From Physcousia sp015060555 (lineage in GTDB: Bacteria > Bacteroidota > Bacteroidia > Bacteroidales > Bacteroidaceae): 64,000 nt of DNA. The stretch is taken from contig SUYG01000025.1 of assembly GCA_015060555.1 (NCBI GenBank), positions 1-64,000 of the forward strand, written 5' to 3'. Under the pieces are notes generated by a model. It searched no databases, was not told the DNA's origin, and was given only the letters and a program-made list of their open reading frames with translations. A program made the position numbers and the translations under genes. This document shows, piece after piece, positions 16,584 to 25,753 of the stretch; position 1 is the first letter of the stretch; every line of letters begins with the position of its first letter.

Positions 16584-17582
16584 ATGGAAAAACTTCACGC
16601 TATCATCACGGGCGTAGGTGGTTACGTCCCCGATTATATCCTCACCAACGAGGAGCTCAGCCGGATGGTAGACACCACTGACGAGTGGATCATGACGCGC
16701 ATCGGCGTCAAGGAACGCCGTATTCTCAACCAGGAAGGTCTCGGCACCAGCTACATGGCTCGTAAGGCTGTGCGCCAACTGCTGGAAAAAACGGATACCG
16801 ACCCGCTGACCGTGGACGCTGTCATCTGCGCCACCTCTACCGCCGACTATCACTTTCCCTCCACAGCCAGCATCGTGCTCGGACGCAGGGGCATGACAAA
16901 TGCCCACGCTTTCGAGATGTCGGCAGCCTGCTCGGGATGGCTCTATGCTATGGAACAGGCTACGTGCATGGTTGAGAGCGGACGTTATAAGAAGGTCGTC
17001 GTCATCGGTGCCGACAAAATGTCCAGCATCATCGATTACACCGACCGCCAGACCTGCCCCATCTTCGGCGACGGCGCTGCTGCCGTGCTCGTTGAACCCA
17101 CCACAGAGGACCTGGGCTGGAAGGACAGCTACCTGCGCACTGACGGGCAAGGTCTTCCCTTCCTCGTGCAGCAAGCAGGCGGCTCTGTTGCACCTCCCTC
17201 CTACTTCACATTGGAGCATCGAATGCACTACGTGCATCAGGAGGGGCGCACCGTATTCAAGTTCGCCGTCACGAATATGTCCGACGCCACCGCCCTCATC
17301 GCCGAGCGCAACGGCCTCACCAAGGACAACCTCGCTTGGATTGTGCCTCATCAGGCTAACATCCGTATCATCGAGGCTGTGGCCAAGCGCCTAGAAATGC
17401 CGATGGAAAAGGTTATGGTCAACATCCAAAAGTACGGCAACACATCAGCCGCCACACTGCCGCTGGCACTCTGGGACTACGAGAAACAGCTCCATAAAGG
17501 AGACAACCTCATCTTCACCACCTTCGGCGCCGGCTTCACATGGGGCGCGGCTTACATGAAGTGGGGATATGATCCTAAATGA
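16584..17582 (+). CDS. fabH: 3-oxoacyl-ACP synthase III (KAS III)
   Basis: The 332-residue enzyme condenses acetyl-CoA with malonyl-ACP to start fatty acid synthesis. The catalytic cysteine is in FEMSAACSGWLYAMEQATCM, the histidine in WIVPHQANIRIIEAVAK and the asparagine in KYGNTSAATLPLALWD. The N-terminal motif TTDEWIMTRIGVKERRI is also typical. It lies in the conserved order rpmF-fabH and its stop overlaps the era start (ATGA). Confidence 0.95.
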   Translation: MEKLHAIITGVGGYVPDYILTNEELSRMVDTTDEWIMTRIGVKERRILNQEGLGTSYMARKAVRQLLEKTDTDPLTVDAVICATSTADYHFPSTASIVLGRRGMTNAHAFEMSAACSGWLYAMEQATCMVESGRYKKVVVIGADKMSSIIDYTDRQTCPIFGDGAAAVLVEPTTEDLGWKDSYLRTDGQGLPFLVQQAGGSVAPPSYFTLEHRMHYVHQEGRTVFKFAVTNMSDATALIAERNGLTKDNLAWIVPHQANIRIIEAVAKRLEMPMEKVMVNIQKYGNTSAATLPLALWDYEKQLHKGDNLIFTTFGAGFTWGAAYMKWGYDPK

Positions 17583-18502
17583 ACAATGAAAAAGTGACTT
17601 CTCACTTTATGTTTAAGTCCGGTTTCGTCAATATCGTAGGCAACCCCAATGTGGGTAAGAGCACGCTCATGAATCTCCTCGTGGGCGAGCGAATCTCCAT
17701 TGCAACCTTTAAGGCACAGACCACGCGCCACCGCATCATGGGCATCCTCAATACGCCCGAGATGCAAATCTGCTTCTCCGACACACCAGGTGTCCTTAAG
17801 CCCAACTACAAGCTGCAGGAACAGATGCTCCAGTTCTCGGAGAGCGCCCTGCAGGATGCCGACGTGTTGCTCTACGTGACCGACATGGTAGAGACGCCAG
17901 ACAAGAATGCTGAATTTCTCGAAAAGGTACAGCAACTGAAAGTACCCATCATAGTGCTGATTAATAAGATTGATATAGCCGATGGGGGCAACCCTACCGC
18001 TGTCCTCGTCCAGAAGGTCGATGAGTGGCACGCCATCCTGCCACAAGCAGAGATTTATCCCATCTCCGCTCTGCATAAGTTCGGCGTCGATCAGGTACTC
18101 AACCGCATCAAAGAATTACTGCCCGAGTCACCAGCCTACTTCGACAAGGACGCTTGGACCGACAAGCCCGCCCGCTTCTTCGTCACTGAAATCATCCGCG
18201 AAAAGATACTCCTCTACTACGACAAGGAAATCCCCTACTCTGTAGAGGCCGTTGTGGAGAGTTTCAAGGAGGAAAAGAATCTCATACGCATCGAGGCAGT
18301 CATCTACGTGGAACGCGAATCCCAAAAAGGAATCATCATCGGGCATCAAGGCGTAGCCCTCAAGCGTGTGAGTTCCGAGGCACGCAAAGAGCTCGAACGC
18401 TTCTTCGGCAAGAAAATCTACCTACAGTGCTTCGTCAAAGTCGATAAAGACTGGCGCAGCAGCGAGAAAGCCATGAAACAATTCGGCTACGACCTTGATT
18501 AA
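17579..18502 (+). CDS. era: GTPase Era
   Basis: The GTPase domain has GNPNVGKSTLMNLLVGERIS (G1), a DTPGVLKPNYKLQEQML switch (G3) and LINKID (G4). The C-terminal KH domain has ESQKGIIIGHQGVALKRVSS. Era binds the 3' end of 16S rRNA during 30S assembly. The ATG at 17579 overlaps the fabH stop by 4 bases, favouring coupled translation. The ATG at 17609 (MFKSGFVNIVG) fits the family's usual N-terminus better, so the first ten residues may not be real. Confidence 0.95.
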   Translation: MNNEKVTSHFMFKSGFVNIVGNPNVGKSTLMNLLVGERISIATFKAQTTRHRIMGILNTPEMQICFSDTPGVLKPNYKLQEQMLQFSESALQDADVLLYVTDMVETPDKNAEFLEKVQQLKVPIIVLINKIDIADGGNPTAVLVQKVDEWHAILPQAEIYPISALHKFGVDQVLNRIKELLPESPAYFDKDAWTDKPARFFVTEIIREKILLYYDKEIPYSVEAVVESFKEEKNLIRIEAVIYVERESQKGIIIGHQGVALKRVSSEARKELERFFGKKIYLQCFVKVDKDWRSSEKAMKQFGYDLD

Positions 18503-18544
18503 CGAAATTTCACTTTCCATTCCTTAACTTTTCACTTAATAATA

Positions 18545-19852
18545 ATGCTAGTAGCCATCGTAGGACGCCCCAATGTAGGTAAGTCCACACTCTTCAACCG
18601 CCTAACCAAAACCCGTCACGCCATCGTCTCCGATGAAGCCGGTACCACGCGCGACCGCCAATATGGCAAGTGCGAGTGGGTGGGCCACGAGTTCTCCGTC
18701 GTCGATACCGGCGGCTGGGTTGTCAACAGCGATGACATCTTCGAAGAAGAGATTCGCAAACAAGTGACCATCGCCACCGAAGAGGCCGACGTAATCCTGT
18801 TTCTCGTGGATATCAACACCGGTGTCACAGACCTTGACGAGGCCGTGGCTGCCATCCTGCGCCGCACGGAGAAGCCCGTCATTCTTGTTGCTAACAAAAC
18901 TGACAATAGCGACCAACAGTGGCAGGCTGCAGACTTCTACCGTCTGGGGCTCGGCGATCCCTTCTGCATCAGTTCCGCCACGGGCAGCGGCACGGGCGAC
19001 CTCCTAGATCTGGTACTGGAGAAGTTGCCCAAGGAAGCCGACAGCATTGAGGAACTCGACCTGCCCCGCATCGCCGTCGTGGGCCGTCCCAACGTGGGCA
19101 AAAGCAGCCTCACCAACGCCTTCATCGGTGAGGACCGGCACATCGTCACAGACATCGCCGGCACCACTCGTGACAGCATCTACACCCGCTACACAAAGTT
19201 CGGCTTTGACTTCCTCCTCGTCGATACTGCCGGCATACGCCGCAAGAGCAAAGTCAATGAGGACTTGGAGTTCTACAGCGTCATGCGCAGCATCCGCGCC
19301 ATTGAGAACAGCGATGTCTGCATCCTCATGCTCGATGCCACGCGCGGCATCGAGGCGCAGGACCTGAACATCTTTCAGCTCATCCAGCGCAACAACAAAG
19401 GCATCGTCGTGGTCGTCAACAAATGGGACCTCGTAGAGGACAAGAGCACCGTTGCCATCAAGTACTTCGAGGACACGATCCGCGAGCGCATGGCACCCTT
19501 CACCGACTTCGACATCATCTTTGCATCGGCAATGACCAAGCAGCGCATCTTCAAAGTCTTGGAAACAGCTGCAGCTGTGGACAAACACCGCCGAGCACGC
19601 GTAGGCACCACGAAGCTCAACCAAGAAATGCTACCCCTCATAGAAGCCTATCCCCCACCCTCCATGAAAGGCAAGTACATCAAAATCAAGTACTGCTCAC
19701 AGCTTCCCGACACTCGCATCCCCAGCTTCGTGTTCTATGCCAACCTACCACAATATATTAAGGAACCTTATAAGCGCTTCCTCGAGAATAAAATCCGCGA
19801 ACGTTGGAACTTCAGTGGCACTCCCATCAACATTTTTATCCGACAAAAATAA
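18545..19852 (+). CDS. der: Ribosome-assembly GTPase Der (EngA)
   Basis: The 435-residue protein has two GTPase domains in tandem: VGRPNVGKSTLFNRLT with ANKTDN, and VGRPNVGKSSLTNAFIG with VVNKWDLVE. A C-terminal KH-like domain (CSQLPDTRIPSFVFYANLP) follows. Der acts in 50S subunit assembly. It follows era by 42 bases. Next to era it forms a ribosome-maturation block with DUF177 and rpmF. Confidence 0.96.
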   Translation: MLVAIVGRPNVGKSTLFNRLTKTRHAIVSDEAGTTRDRQYGKCEWVGHEFSVVDTGGWVVNSDDIFEEEIRKQVTIATEEADVILFLVDINTGVTDLDEAVAAILRRTEKPVILVANKTDNSDQQWQAADFYRLGLGDPFCISSATGSGTGDLLDLVLEKLPKEADSIEELDLPRIAVVGRPNVGKSSLTNAFIGEDRHIVTDIAGTTRDSIYTRYTKFGFDFLLVDTAGIRRKSKVNEDLEFYSVMRSIRAIENSDVCILMLDATRGIEAQDLNIFQLIQRNNKGIVVVVNKWDLVEDKSTVAIKYFEDTIRERMAPFTDFDIIFASAMTKQRIFKVLETAAAVDKHRRARVGTTKLNQEMLPLIEAYPPPSMKGKYIKIKYCSQLPDTRIPSFVFYANLPQYIKEPYKRFLENKIRERWNFSGTPINIFIRQK

Positions 19853-19857
19853 CTAAG

Positions 19858-20580
19858 ATGAAATCGATTCAGTTTAAGTTTGTTGGCGAAGCTATCATTC
19901 TCGCCATTGGACTCTTCCTCGGCGGAAGAGCCATTAAGCAAGGCATGGTACAGTTCAAGGAGATGGACCGCACCGTCACTGCCAAGGGCCTTTCCGAGAA
20001 AGAGGTGAAAGCCGATAAGGCTACTTGGCCGCTTAAGTTCAAGGAATTGGGCAACGACCCCTCCGAACTCTATGAACGCATTGAGCGCAACACCCAAACA
20101 ATCGTCAAATTCCTGAAAGCCAACGGCCTCAGCGACGAAGAGATTACACTTGCCCCCCCAACATTGGTCGACCAGCAAGCCAACATGAGTTATTCCAGCG
20201 AGACCGTACGGTTCCGCTATAAAGCCAATTGCGTGGTGACCGTTGTGTCGAAAAACGTAGATCTTGTACGGAAGCTAGTCAGCAGGCAGACCGAACTCAT
20301 GCGCCAGGATGTCACCATCGTGGGTAATGAGTACGATGAAGGTTCCATTGTAAACTATGAGTTCACTGGCCTCAACAATATCAAGCCCGAGATGATTGCC
20401 GAAGCCACAAAGAACGCCCGCAAGACCGCTGAACGTTTCGCAGAGGACTCTGACAGCAAGCTGGGCAAGATCCGCACCGCAGATCAAGGTCAGTTCAGCA
20501 TCGAGAGCCGCGACCAAAACACGCCGTGGATAAAGAATGTCCGCGTCGTCACTACAGTGGTCTATTATCTGAAGGACTGA
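19858..20580 (+). CDS. SIMPL-domain (DUF541) protein with N-terminal membrane anchor
   Basis: The 240-residue protein starts at ATG 19858, six bases after der. A longer frame reaches into der and is unlikely. An N-terminal hydrophobic segment (AIILAIGLFLGGRAIKQG) anchors or exports it. The rest matches SIMPL: RTVTAKGLSEKEVKADKATW, SSETVRFRYKANCVVTVVSK and TKNARKTAERFAEDSDSKLG. SIMPL proteins are periplasmic proteins of unknown biochemical role, linked in other bacteria to oxidative stress. Confidence 0.88.
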   Translation: MKSIQFKFVGEAIILAIGLFLGGRAIKQGMVQFKEMDRTVTAKGLSEKEVKADKATWPLKFKELGNDPSELYERIERNTQTIVKFLKANGLSDEEITLAPPTLVDQQANMSYSSETVRFRYKANCVVTVVSKNVDLVRKLVSRQTELMRQDVTIVGNEYDEGSIVNYEFTGLNNIKPEMIAEATKNARKTAERFAEDSDSKLGKIRTADQGQFSIESRDQNTPWIKNVRVVTTVVYYLKD

Positions 20581-20586
20581 CTGCGT

Positions 20587-20982
20587 TTACTGCATCATCC
20601 ACTTCTTACCCACCTTCACCATCGGCACGCCGACCTCTTCAGACGTGCTGTCGGTGAAGGTGATTTGTAGATAGACGTGAGCCTGTTCGCCAATGATGGT
20701 GTCGCCGACAGTTGTCACGCTGATCATGTCGCCATGCTGACGCTTGAGCGTCTCAGTGTATTCATGAACAAGGTCCACCATCTGAGCGCGATAGTCCTCC
20801 GACATCGAATCGGCATACGCTATCTCGCCTACGAACTTATCATACTTCCCTTGTTGCAAATACTCGTAAGCCTTCTCTGCTGCACGATGCAAACGTTCGC
20901 GATCAGTGGAGCAAGAGGCTGTCATGATCAGTGCCACAAATGTGACAAAAACCATGAATAATGTCATTTTGGCAGATTTCAT
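20587..20982 (-). CDS. Small lipoprotein, DUF4878-like
   Basis: The 131-residue protein has a signal peptide ending in the lipobox LIMTASC. The mature part (LHRAAEKAYEYLQQGKYDKF, VPMVKVGKKWMMQ) has the cone-shaped, NTF2-like pattern of DUF4878 lipoproteins. It converges on the SIMPL gene with only 6 bases between the stops. Its promoter box ends five bases before the ATG, so the transcript should be leaderless or nearly so. Confidence 0.75.
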   Translation of the reverse strand: MKSAKMTLFMVFVTFVALIMTASCSTDRERLHRAAEKAYEYLQQGKYDKFVGEIAYADSMSEDYRAQMVDLVHEYTETLKRQHGDMISVTTVGDTIIGEQAHVYLQITFTDSTSEEVGVPMVKVGKKWMMQ

Positions 20983-20986
20983 GGCA

Positions 20987-20994
20987 CAAAGGTA
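20987..20994 (-). promoter_or_regulatory. Bacteroidetes -7 element (TACCTTTG) for the small lipoprotein
   Basis: TACCTTTG on the minus strand ends 5 bases before the ATG at 20982, which implies transcription starting at or next to the start codon. Confidence 0.6.
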
Positions 20995-21093
20995 GCAATT
21001 ATAAATGAAAAATGGAAAAGTAATAAATGAAAAAACAAGTTTTCAATGAAAACTATATATAATGAAGGTACACGCGCGCGTGAGACCCTCGTT

Positions 21094-21110
21094 TTGGCAC
21101 GCAGTTTGCA
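21094..21110 (+). promoter_or_regulatory. Sigma-54-type promoter upstream of dnaK
   Basis: TTGGCACGCAGTTTGCA has GG (21096-21097) and GC (21108-21109) separated by exactly 10 bases, matching the -24/-12 consensus TGGCACG-N4-TTGCA. It lies 84 bases before the dnaK ATG. No TAnnTTTG box is obvious in the same gap. Confidence 0.65.
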
Positions 21111-21193
21111 CTACAAAAGTTGACACTTCATGCAAGTCTGTCAACAATCAACGAAGTAAAACTTGAAAGTATAAACTCTAAAACAATACAACT

Positions 21194-23137
21194 ATGGGAA
21201 AGATTATTGGAATTGACCTGGGTACCACAAACAGCTGTGTATCCGTTTTCGAGGGCAATGAGCCCGTTGTGATTGCCAACAGCGAGGGCAAGCGCACCAC
21301 ACCTTCTATCGTCGCCTTCATGAAGGACGGCGAGCGCAAGGTCGGCGACCCCGCCAAGCGTCAGGCTATCACCAACCCTAAGAACACCATCTTCAGCATC
21401 AAGCGTTTCATGGGTGAGACCTATGAGCAGGTGCAGAAAGAAATCAGCCGTGTGCCTTACACCGTTGCCAACGAGAATGGCTACCCCCGTGTAGATATCG
21501 ATGGCCGCAAGTACACCCCGCAGGAAATCAGCGCCATGGTGCTGCAGAAGATGAAGAAGACCGCAGAAGACTATCTGGGTCAGGAAGTGACAGAAGCCGT
21601 CATCACCGTGCCTGCATACTTCAGCGACTCTCAGCGTCAGGCCACCAAGGAAGCTGGTCAGATTGCCGGTCTTGAGGTGAAGCGTATCGTCAACGAGCCT
21701 ACGGCAGCCGCTCTTGCCTATGGCGTTGATAAGGCCAACAAGGACATGAAGATTGCCGTCTTCGACCTCGGCGGCGGTACCTTCGATATCTCCATTCTGG
21801 AGTTCGGTGGCGGTGTGTTCGAGGTGCTCAGCACCAACGGCGACACTCACCTCGGCGGCGATGACTTCGACCAGGTCATCATCGACTGGATGGCCAATGA
21901 GTTCCGCTCTCAGGAAGGAGTTGATCTGAAGCAGGATCCCATGGCTCTCCAACGCCTGAAGGAAGCTGCCGAGAAGGCTAAGATTGAGCTCTCCAGCTCC
22001 AGCACCACCGAGATCAACCTGCCGTACATCACCGCTGTCAACGGTGTACCTAAGCACCTGGTGATGACCCTCACTCGCGCTAAGTTCGAGCAGCTCGCCG
22101 ATAGCCTCATCCAGGCTTGTAAGATTCCTTGCCAGAAGGCTATGCAGGATGCCGGCCTCAGCAACAGCGACATCGACGAGGTTATCCTCGTGGGCGGTAG
22201 CTCTCGTATTCCTGCCATCCAGAAGCTCGTCGAGGACTTCTTCGGCAAGGCTCCGAGCAAGGGCGTGAACCCCGATGAGGTGGTGGCCGTGGGTGCCAGC
22301 ATCCAGGGCGCTATCCTCAACAACGAGGCCGGTCAGGACATCGTGCTCCTCGACGTCACCCCGCTGTCCATGGGTATCGAGACACTCGGCGGCGTGATGA
22401 CCAAGCTCATCGAGGCCAACACCACGATTCCTGTGCACAAGAGCGAGGTGTTCAGCACCGCTGCCGACAACCAGACTGAGGTGACCATCCACGTGCTCCA
22501 GGGCGAGCGCCCCATGGCCGCTCAGAACAAGAGCATCGGTCAGTTCAACCTCACCGGCATCGCTCCCGCACGTCGCGGCGTACCTCAGATTGAGGTCAGC
22601 TTCGACATCGATGCCAACGGCATCCTGAAAGTCAGCGCCAAGGATAAGGCCACCGGCAAGGAGCAGGCCATCCGCATCGAAGCTTCCAGCGGCCTCTCCA
22701 AGGAGGAGATTGAGCGCATGAAGGCTGAAGCAGAGGCTAACGCCGACGCCGACAAGAAGGAGCGCGAGAAGATCGACAAACTCAACCAGGCCGACAGCAT
22801 GATCTTCCAGACCGAGAACATGCTCAAGGAGAGCGGCGATAAGCTGCCCGCCGACGTGAAGGCCGAAGTGGAAGCTGCCCTGCAGAAGCTCCGCGATGCC
22901 CACAAGGCTCAGGATCTCGCTGCCATCGACGCGGCCACCAACGAGCTCAACAACGCCGCACAGAAGATGTACGCTGCCGCACAGCAGGCAGGTGCAGGTG
23001 CTCAGGGCGCACAGGGCAACCCCTTCAACGGCGCTCAAGGCGGTGCCGGCTTCAACGGCGGTGCTCAGGGCGGCCAGCAGCAAGGTGGCCAGCAGGGCGA
23101 CAACATCCAGGACGCCGACTTCGAGGAAGTCAAGTAA
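21194..23137 (+). CDS. dnaK: Chaperone DnaK (Hsp70)
   Basis: The 647-residue protein begins MGKIIGIDLGTTNSCVSVFE, followed by the ATPase motifs FDLGGGTFDISILEFG and VGGSSRIPAIQKLVEDFFGK. The substrate domain contains DVTPLSMGIETLGGVMTKLI. A Gly/Gln-rich lid tail ends QDADFEEVK. It refolds proteins with DnaJ and GrpE, whose genes are not in the window. It is a single-gene unit with a sigma-54-like promoter and its own terminator. A full-length antisense frame exists but is a codon-bias artefact. Confidence 0.98.
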   Translation: MGKIIGIDLGTTNSCVSVFEGNEPVVIANSEGKRTTPSIVAFMKDGERKVGDPAKRQAITNPKNTIFSIKRFMGETYEQVQKEISRVPYTVANENGYPRVDIDGRKYTPQEISAMVLQKMKKTAEDYLGQEVTEAVITVPAYFSDSQRQATKEAGQIAGLEVKRIVNEPTAAALAYGVDKANKDMKIAVFDLGGGTFDISILEFGGGVFEVLSTNGDTHLGGDDFDQVIIDWMANEFRSQEGVDLKQDPMALQRLKEAAEKAKIELSSSSTTEINLPYITAVNGVPKHLVMTLTRAKFEQLADSLIQACKIPCQKAMQDAGLSNSDIDEVILVGGSSRIPAIQKLVEDFFGKAPSKGVNPDEVVAVGASIQGAILNNEAGQDIVLLDVTPLSMGIETLGGVMTKLIEANTTIPVHKSEVFSTAADNQTEVTIHVLQGERPMAAQNKSIGQFNLTGIAPARRGVPQIEVSFDIDANGILKVSAKDKATGKEQAIRIEASSGLSKEEIERMKAEAEANADADKKEREKIDKLNQADSMIFQTENMLKESGDKLPADVKAEVEAALQKLRDAHKAQDLAAIDAATNELNNAAQKMYAAAQQAGAGAQGAQGNPFNGAQGGAGFNGGAQGGQQQGGQQGDNIQDADFEEVK

Positions 23138-23178
23138 ACTGCTCCCATTCAACAAAAAGGAGATCCCTAATTATAATG

Positions 23179-23215
23179 ATAGTGCACAACCATGCGGCTG
23201 TGCACTATTTTTTCC
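23179..23215 (+). terminator. dnaK terminator
   Basis: A 10-bp perfect stem (ATAGTGCACA / TGTGCACTAT) with a 10-base loop, followed by TTTTTT. Confidence 0.85.
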
Positions 23216-23230
23216 TTTTGTAGCATCAAC

Positions 23231-23260
23231 AAAAAAGCGAGCCTTACGGCCCGCTTTTTC
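23231..23260 (-). terminator. recA terminator (possibly bidirectional)
   Basis: The stem AAAAAGCG-A-GCC / GGC-C-CGCTTTTT (232-243 with 248-259) closes a TTAC loop between the dnaK and recA ends, with A/T runs on both sides. Confidence 0.75.
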
Positions 23261-23282
23261 TATAGATACAGATGACAATGCA

Positions 23283-24311
23283 CTAATCCTTCTTCTCGTT
23301 CAGTTTCTCGATAATCTTGGTTTCGATTTCCTCTGCCAGCTCGGGGTTGTCCTGAATGATCTTCTTGACTGCATCGCGGCCCTGTCCAATCTTTGACTCG
23401 TTGTAGCTGAACCATGAGCCCGACTTCTTGATAATCTCGAGTTCTACGCCTAGGTCCACGATTTCACCAGCATGACTGATGCCCTCGCCGAAACTGATCT
23501 CAAACTCGGCCTTGCGGAAGGGAGGAGCGACCTTATTCTTAACCACTTTCACACGTACCTGGTTGCCGATAATCTCTTCACCATCCTTGATGCTGCTGAT
23601 GCGACGAATATCCAGGCGCACGCTGGAGTAGAACTTCAAGGCATTACCTCCAGTGGTGGTTTCGGGGTTGCCGAACATCACACCAATCTTCTCACGCAAC
23701 TGGTTGATGAAGATGCAGGTGGTCTTCGTCTTGGAGATGGTGGCGGTGAGCTTGCGCAGAGCCTGACTCATGAGGCGAGCCTGCAGACCTACCTTGTTGT
23801 CGCCCATGTCGCCCTCTATCTCAGCCTTGGGTGTCAGAGCGGCCACGGAGTCGATGACGACGAGGTCCACGGCAGCTGAGCTGATGAGCTGGTCGGCAAT
23901 GGCGAGGGCCTGCTCGCCGTTGTCAGGCTGCGAGATGTAGAGCTCGTCGAGGTTCACGCCCAGCTTCTGCGCGTAGGTGGGATCGAAGGCATGCTCTGCA
24001 TCGATGAAGGCCGCGATGCCGCCGGTCTTCTGTGCCTCGGCGATGGCGTGGATGGTGAGGGTGGTCTTACCGGACGACTCGGGGCCGAAAATCTCGATGA
24101 TGCGGCCGCGGGGGTAGCCGCCTACGCCGAGGGCGTGGTTGAGACCGATGCTACCCGTAGGGATAACCTCCACCTTCTCTGCTGCCTCGCCGCCCATGCG
24201 CATGATGGCACCTTTGCCGAAGTCCTTTTCAATCTTGGCCATTGCTGTCTGCAAGGCCTGCAACCGCGCTTCGCGTGGATCTAATGGTTTTTGTTCTTCT
24301 TTTTTTGCCAT
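23283..24311 (-). CDS. recA: Recombinase RecA
   Basis: The 342-residue protein has EIFGPESSGKTTLTIHAIAE (Walker A), VDLVVIDSVAALTPKAEIEG (Walker B) and the L2-loop region NPETTTGGNALKFYSSVRLD. It forms filaments on single-stranded DNA for homologous recombination. The C-terminus is short and acidic-poor. It is transcribed convergently with dnaK, and no LexA-type box is evident upstream. The region just upstream consists of CGTTATTT words. Confidence 0.98.
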   Translation of the reverse strand: MAKKEEQKPLDPREARLQALQTAMAKIEKDFGKGAIMRMGGEAAEKVEVIPTGSIGLNHALGVGGYPRGRIIEIFGPESSGKTTLTIHAIAEAQKTGGIAAFIDAEHAFDPTYAQKLGVNLDELYISQPDNGEQALAIADQLISSAAVDLVVIDSVAALTPKAEIEGDMGDNKVGLQARLMSQALRKLTATISKTKTTCIFINQLREKIGVMFGNPETTTGGNALKFYSSVRLDIRRISSIKDGEEIIGNQVRVKVVKNKVAPPFRKAEFEISFGEGISHAGEIVDLGVELEIIKKSGSWFSYNESKIGQGRDAVKKIIQDNPELAEEIETKIIEKLNEKKD

Positions 24312-24319
24312 TGGTTTTT

Positions 24320-24350
24320 CGTTATTTCGTTATCACGTTATTTCGTTATT
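24320..24350. repeat. CGTTATTT simple repeat upstream of recA
   Basis: Words CGTTATTT-CGTTATCA-CGTTATTT-CGTTATT occur in tandem between recA and the dehydrogenase gene. Confidence 0.7.
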
Positions 24351-24367
24351 CCGAAGTTTCATGAGCC

Positions 24368-25606
24368 TTACAGCTCCAAATCTCCATCGTGAATCTCGTG
24401 CCAGGGGAGCCCCTTCTGGTTGAGTTGCTCCATGAAGGGATCGGGGTCGAATTCCTCGACATTGTGTACGCCGGGCTTCACCCACTGTCCCGTCAGGAAC
24501 ATCATGGCGCCTATCATGGCGGGTACGCCAGTGGTGTAGCTGACACCTTGCATCCCTGTCTCCTCGTAGGCTGCACGGTGTGAGCAGTTGTTATATACAT
24601 AATAGGTGTGCTCCTTGCCGTCGTTGCCGATACCTCGGATGCGGCAGCCGATGGAGGTCTGACCTTCGTAGTTCTCACCCAAATCCTGCGGATTGGGCAA
24701 CACGGCCTTCAGGAACTGCAGCGGCACAATCTTCACCTTGGCAGTGCCGGTGCCGTCGGCCAGTGGAGCCTCATACTCAATCTCATCGATGCGGCTCATG
24801 CCGATGTTCTGAATCACCTCCAGATGCTTCAGATACTGCTGTCCGAAGGTCATCCAGAAGCGGGCACGCTTGATGGTCGGGTAGTTGATGACCAGCGATT
24901 CTATCTCTTCGTGGTGCAGCAGATAGCTGTCGCGCGGCCCTATCTCGGGATAGGTCAGGTCCTTATGAATCTCCAGCGGCTCCGTTTCCACCCATTTGCC
25001 ATCTTCCCAGTAGAGCCCCTTCTGCGTGATCTCGCGGATGTTGATCTCGGGGTTGAAGTTGGTGGCAAAAGCCTTGTGGTGGTCGCCGGCGTTGCAGTCC
25101 ACGATGTCCAGGTACTGTATCTCCTTGAAGTGGTGCTTCGCAGCGTATGCGGTGTAGATGCTCGTCACGCCCGGGTCGAAGCCGCAGCCCAGGATGGCCG
25201 TGAGCCCGGCCTTCTCGAAGCGGTCGCGGTAGGCCCACTGCCACGAGTATTCGAAGTGTGCCTCGTCCTTCGGCTCGTAGTTCGCCGTGTCAAGGTAGTT
25301 GCAGCCCGTCTGCAGACAGGCTTCCATGATGGAGAGGTCCTGATAGGGCAGGGCCAGGTTCACCACAATGTCTGGCTTATAGGCATTGAAGAGAGCCACC
25401 AGCTCCGGCACATTGTCAGCGTCCACCTGTGCTGTCTGAATGCCCTTGAAGCCTGTGGCCTTCTCCACGTCGGCCGCCAGCTTATCGCATTTGGTCTTCG
25501 TGCGTGAGGCAATCATGATTTCCGTGAAGACATCGGGGTTCTGCGCCATCTTATGCGCACACACGGTGGCCACGCCACCGGCACCAATCATCAATACTTT
25601 TCCCAT
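24368..25606 (-). CDS. Saccharopine-dehydrogenase-family carboxynorspermidine synthase
   Basis: The 412-residue protein starts MGKVLMIGAGGVATVCAHKM, a Rossmann fold. It has the CGFDPGVTSIYTAYAAKHHF and DIVDCNAGDHHKAFATNFNP blocks typical of the carboxy(nor)spermidine dehydrogenase/synthase branch. That enzyme condenses aspartate semialdehyde with a diamine in the alternative polyamine pathway used by Bacteroidetes. The decarboxylase partner is not in the window. The specificity (putrescine versus diaminopropane) cannot be read from sequence. Its TATCTTTG promoter is divergent from that of the next gene. Confidence 0.85.
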   Translation of the reverse strand: MGKVLMIGAGGVATVCAHKMAQNPDVFTEIMIASRTKTKCDKLAADVEKATGFKGIQTAQVDADNVPELVALFNAYKPDIVVNLALPYQDLSIMEACLQTGCNYLDTANYEPKDEAHFEYSWQWAYRDRFEKAGLTAILGCGFDPGVTSIYTAYAAKHHFKEIQYLDIVDCNAGDHHKAFATNFNPEINIREITQKGLYWEDGKWVETEPLEIHKDLTYPEIGPRDSYLLHHEEIESLVINYPTIKRARFWMTFGQQYLKHLEVIQNIGMSRIDEIEYEAPLADGTGTAKVKIVPLQFLKAVLPNPQDLGENYEGQTSIGCRIRGIGNDGKEHTYYVYNNCSHRAAYEETGMQGVSYTTGVPAMIGAMMFLTGQWVKPGVHNVEEFDPDPFMEQLNQKGLPWHEIHDGDLEL

Positions 25607-25661
25607 TGTATGATAAAGTTTATAACGTTTCTTTTTTTAGTGTTCGCATCATTATGCGGTG

Positions 25662-25669
25662 CAAAGATA
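25662..25669 (-). promoter_or_regulatory. Bacteroidetes -7 element (TATCTTTG) for the carboxynorspermidine synthase gene
   Basis: TATCTTTG on the minus strand, 56 bases before the ATG at 25606. Confidence 0.6.
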
Positions 25670-25723
25670 AAGTAAAAGTTTGAAAAAGTTCCAAGTTCTG
25701 CAATCAAAATTGAAAGTTTTTAC

Positions 25724-25731
25724 TACCTTTG
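25724..25731 (+). promoter_or_regulatory. Bacteroidetes -7 element (TACCTTTG) for the cysteine desulfidase gene
   Basis: TACCTTTG lies 23 bases before the ATG at 25754. It is divergent from the box at 25662. Confidence 0.65.
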
Positions 25732-25753
25732 CACAAACTTAACATAAAATAGT

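Noticed and set aside
21128..23155. 675-residue open frame antisense to dnaK
   Set aside because: It mirrors dnaK codon by codon and has a composition of Leu/Val/Gly/Ala without domains; such antisense frames in dnaK genes are a known effect of codon bias.
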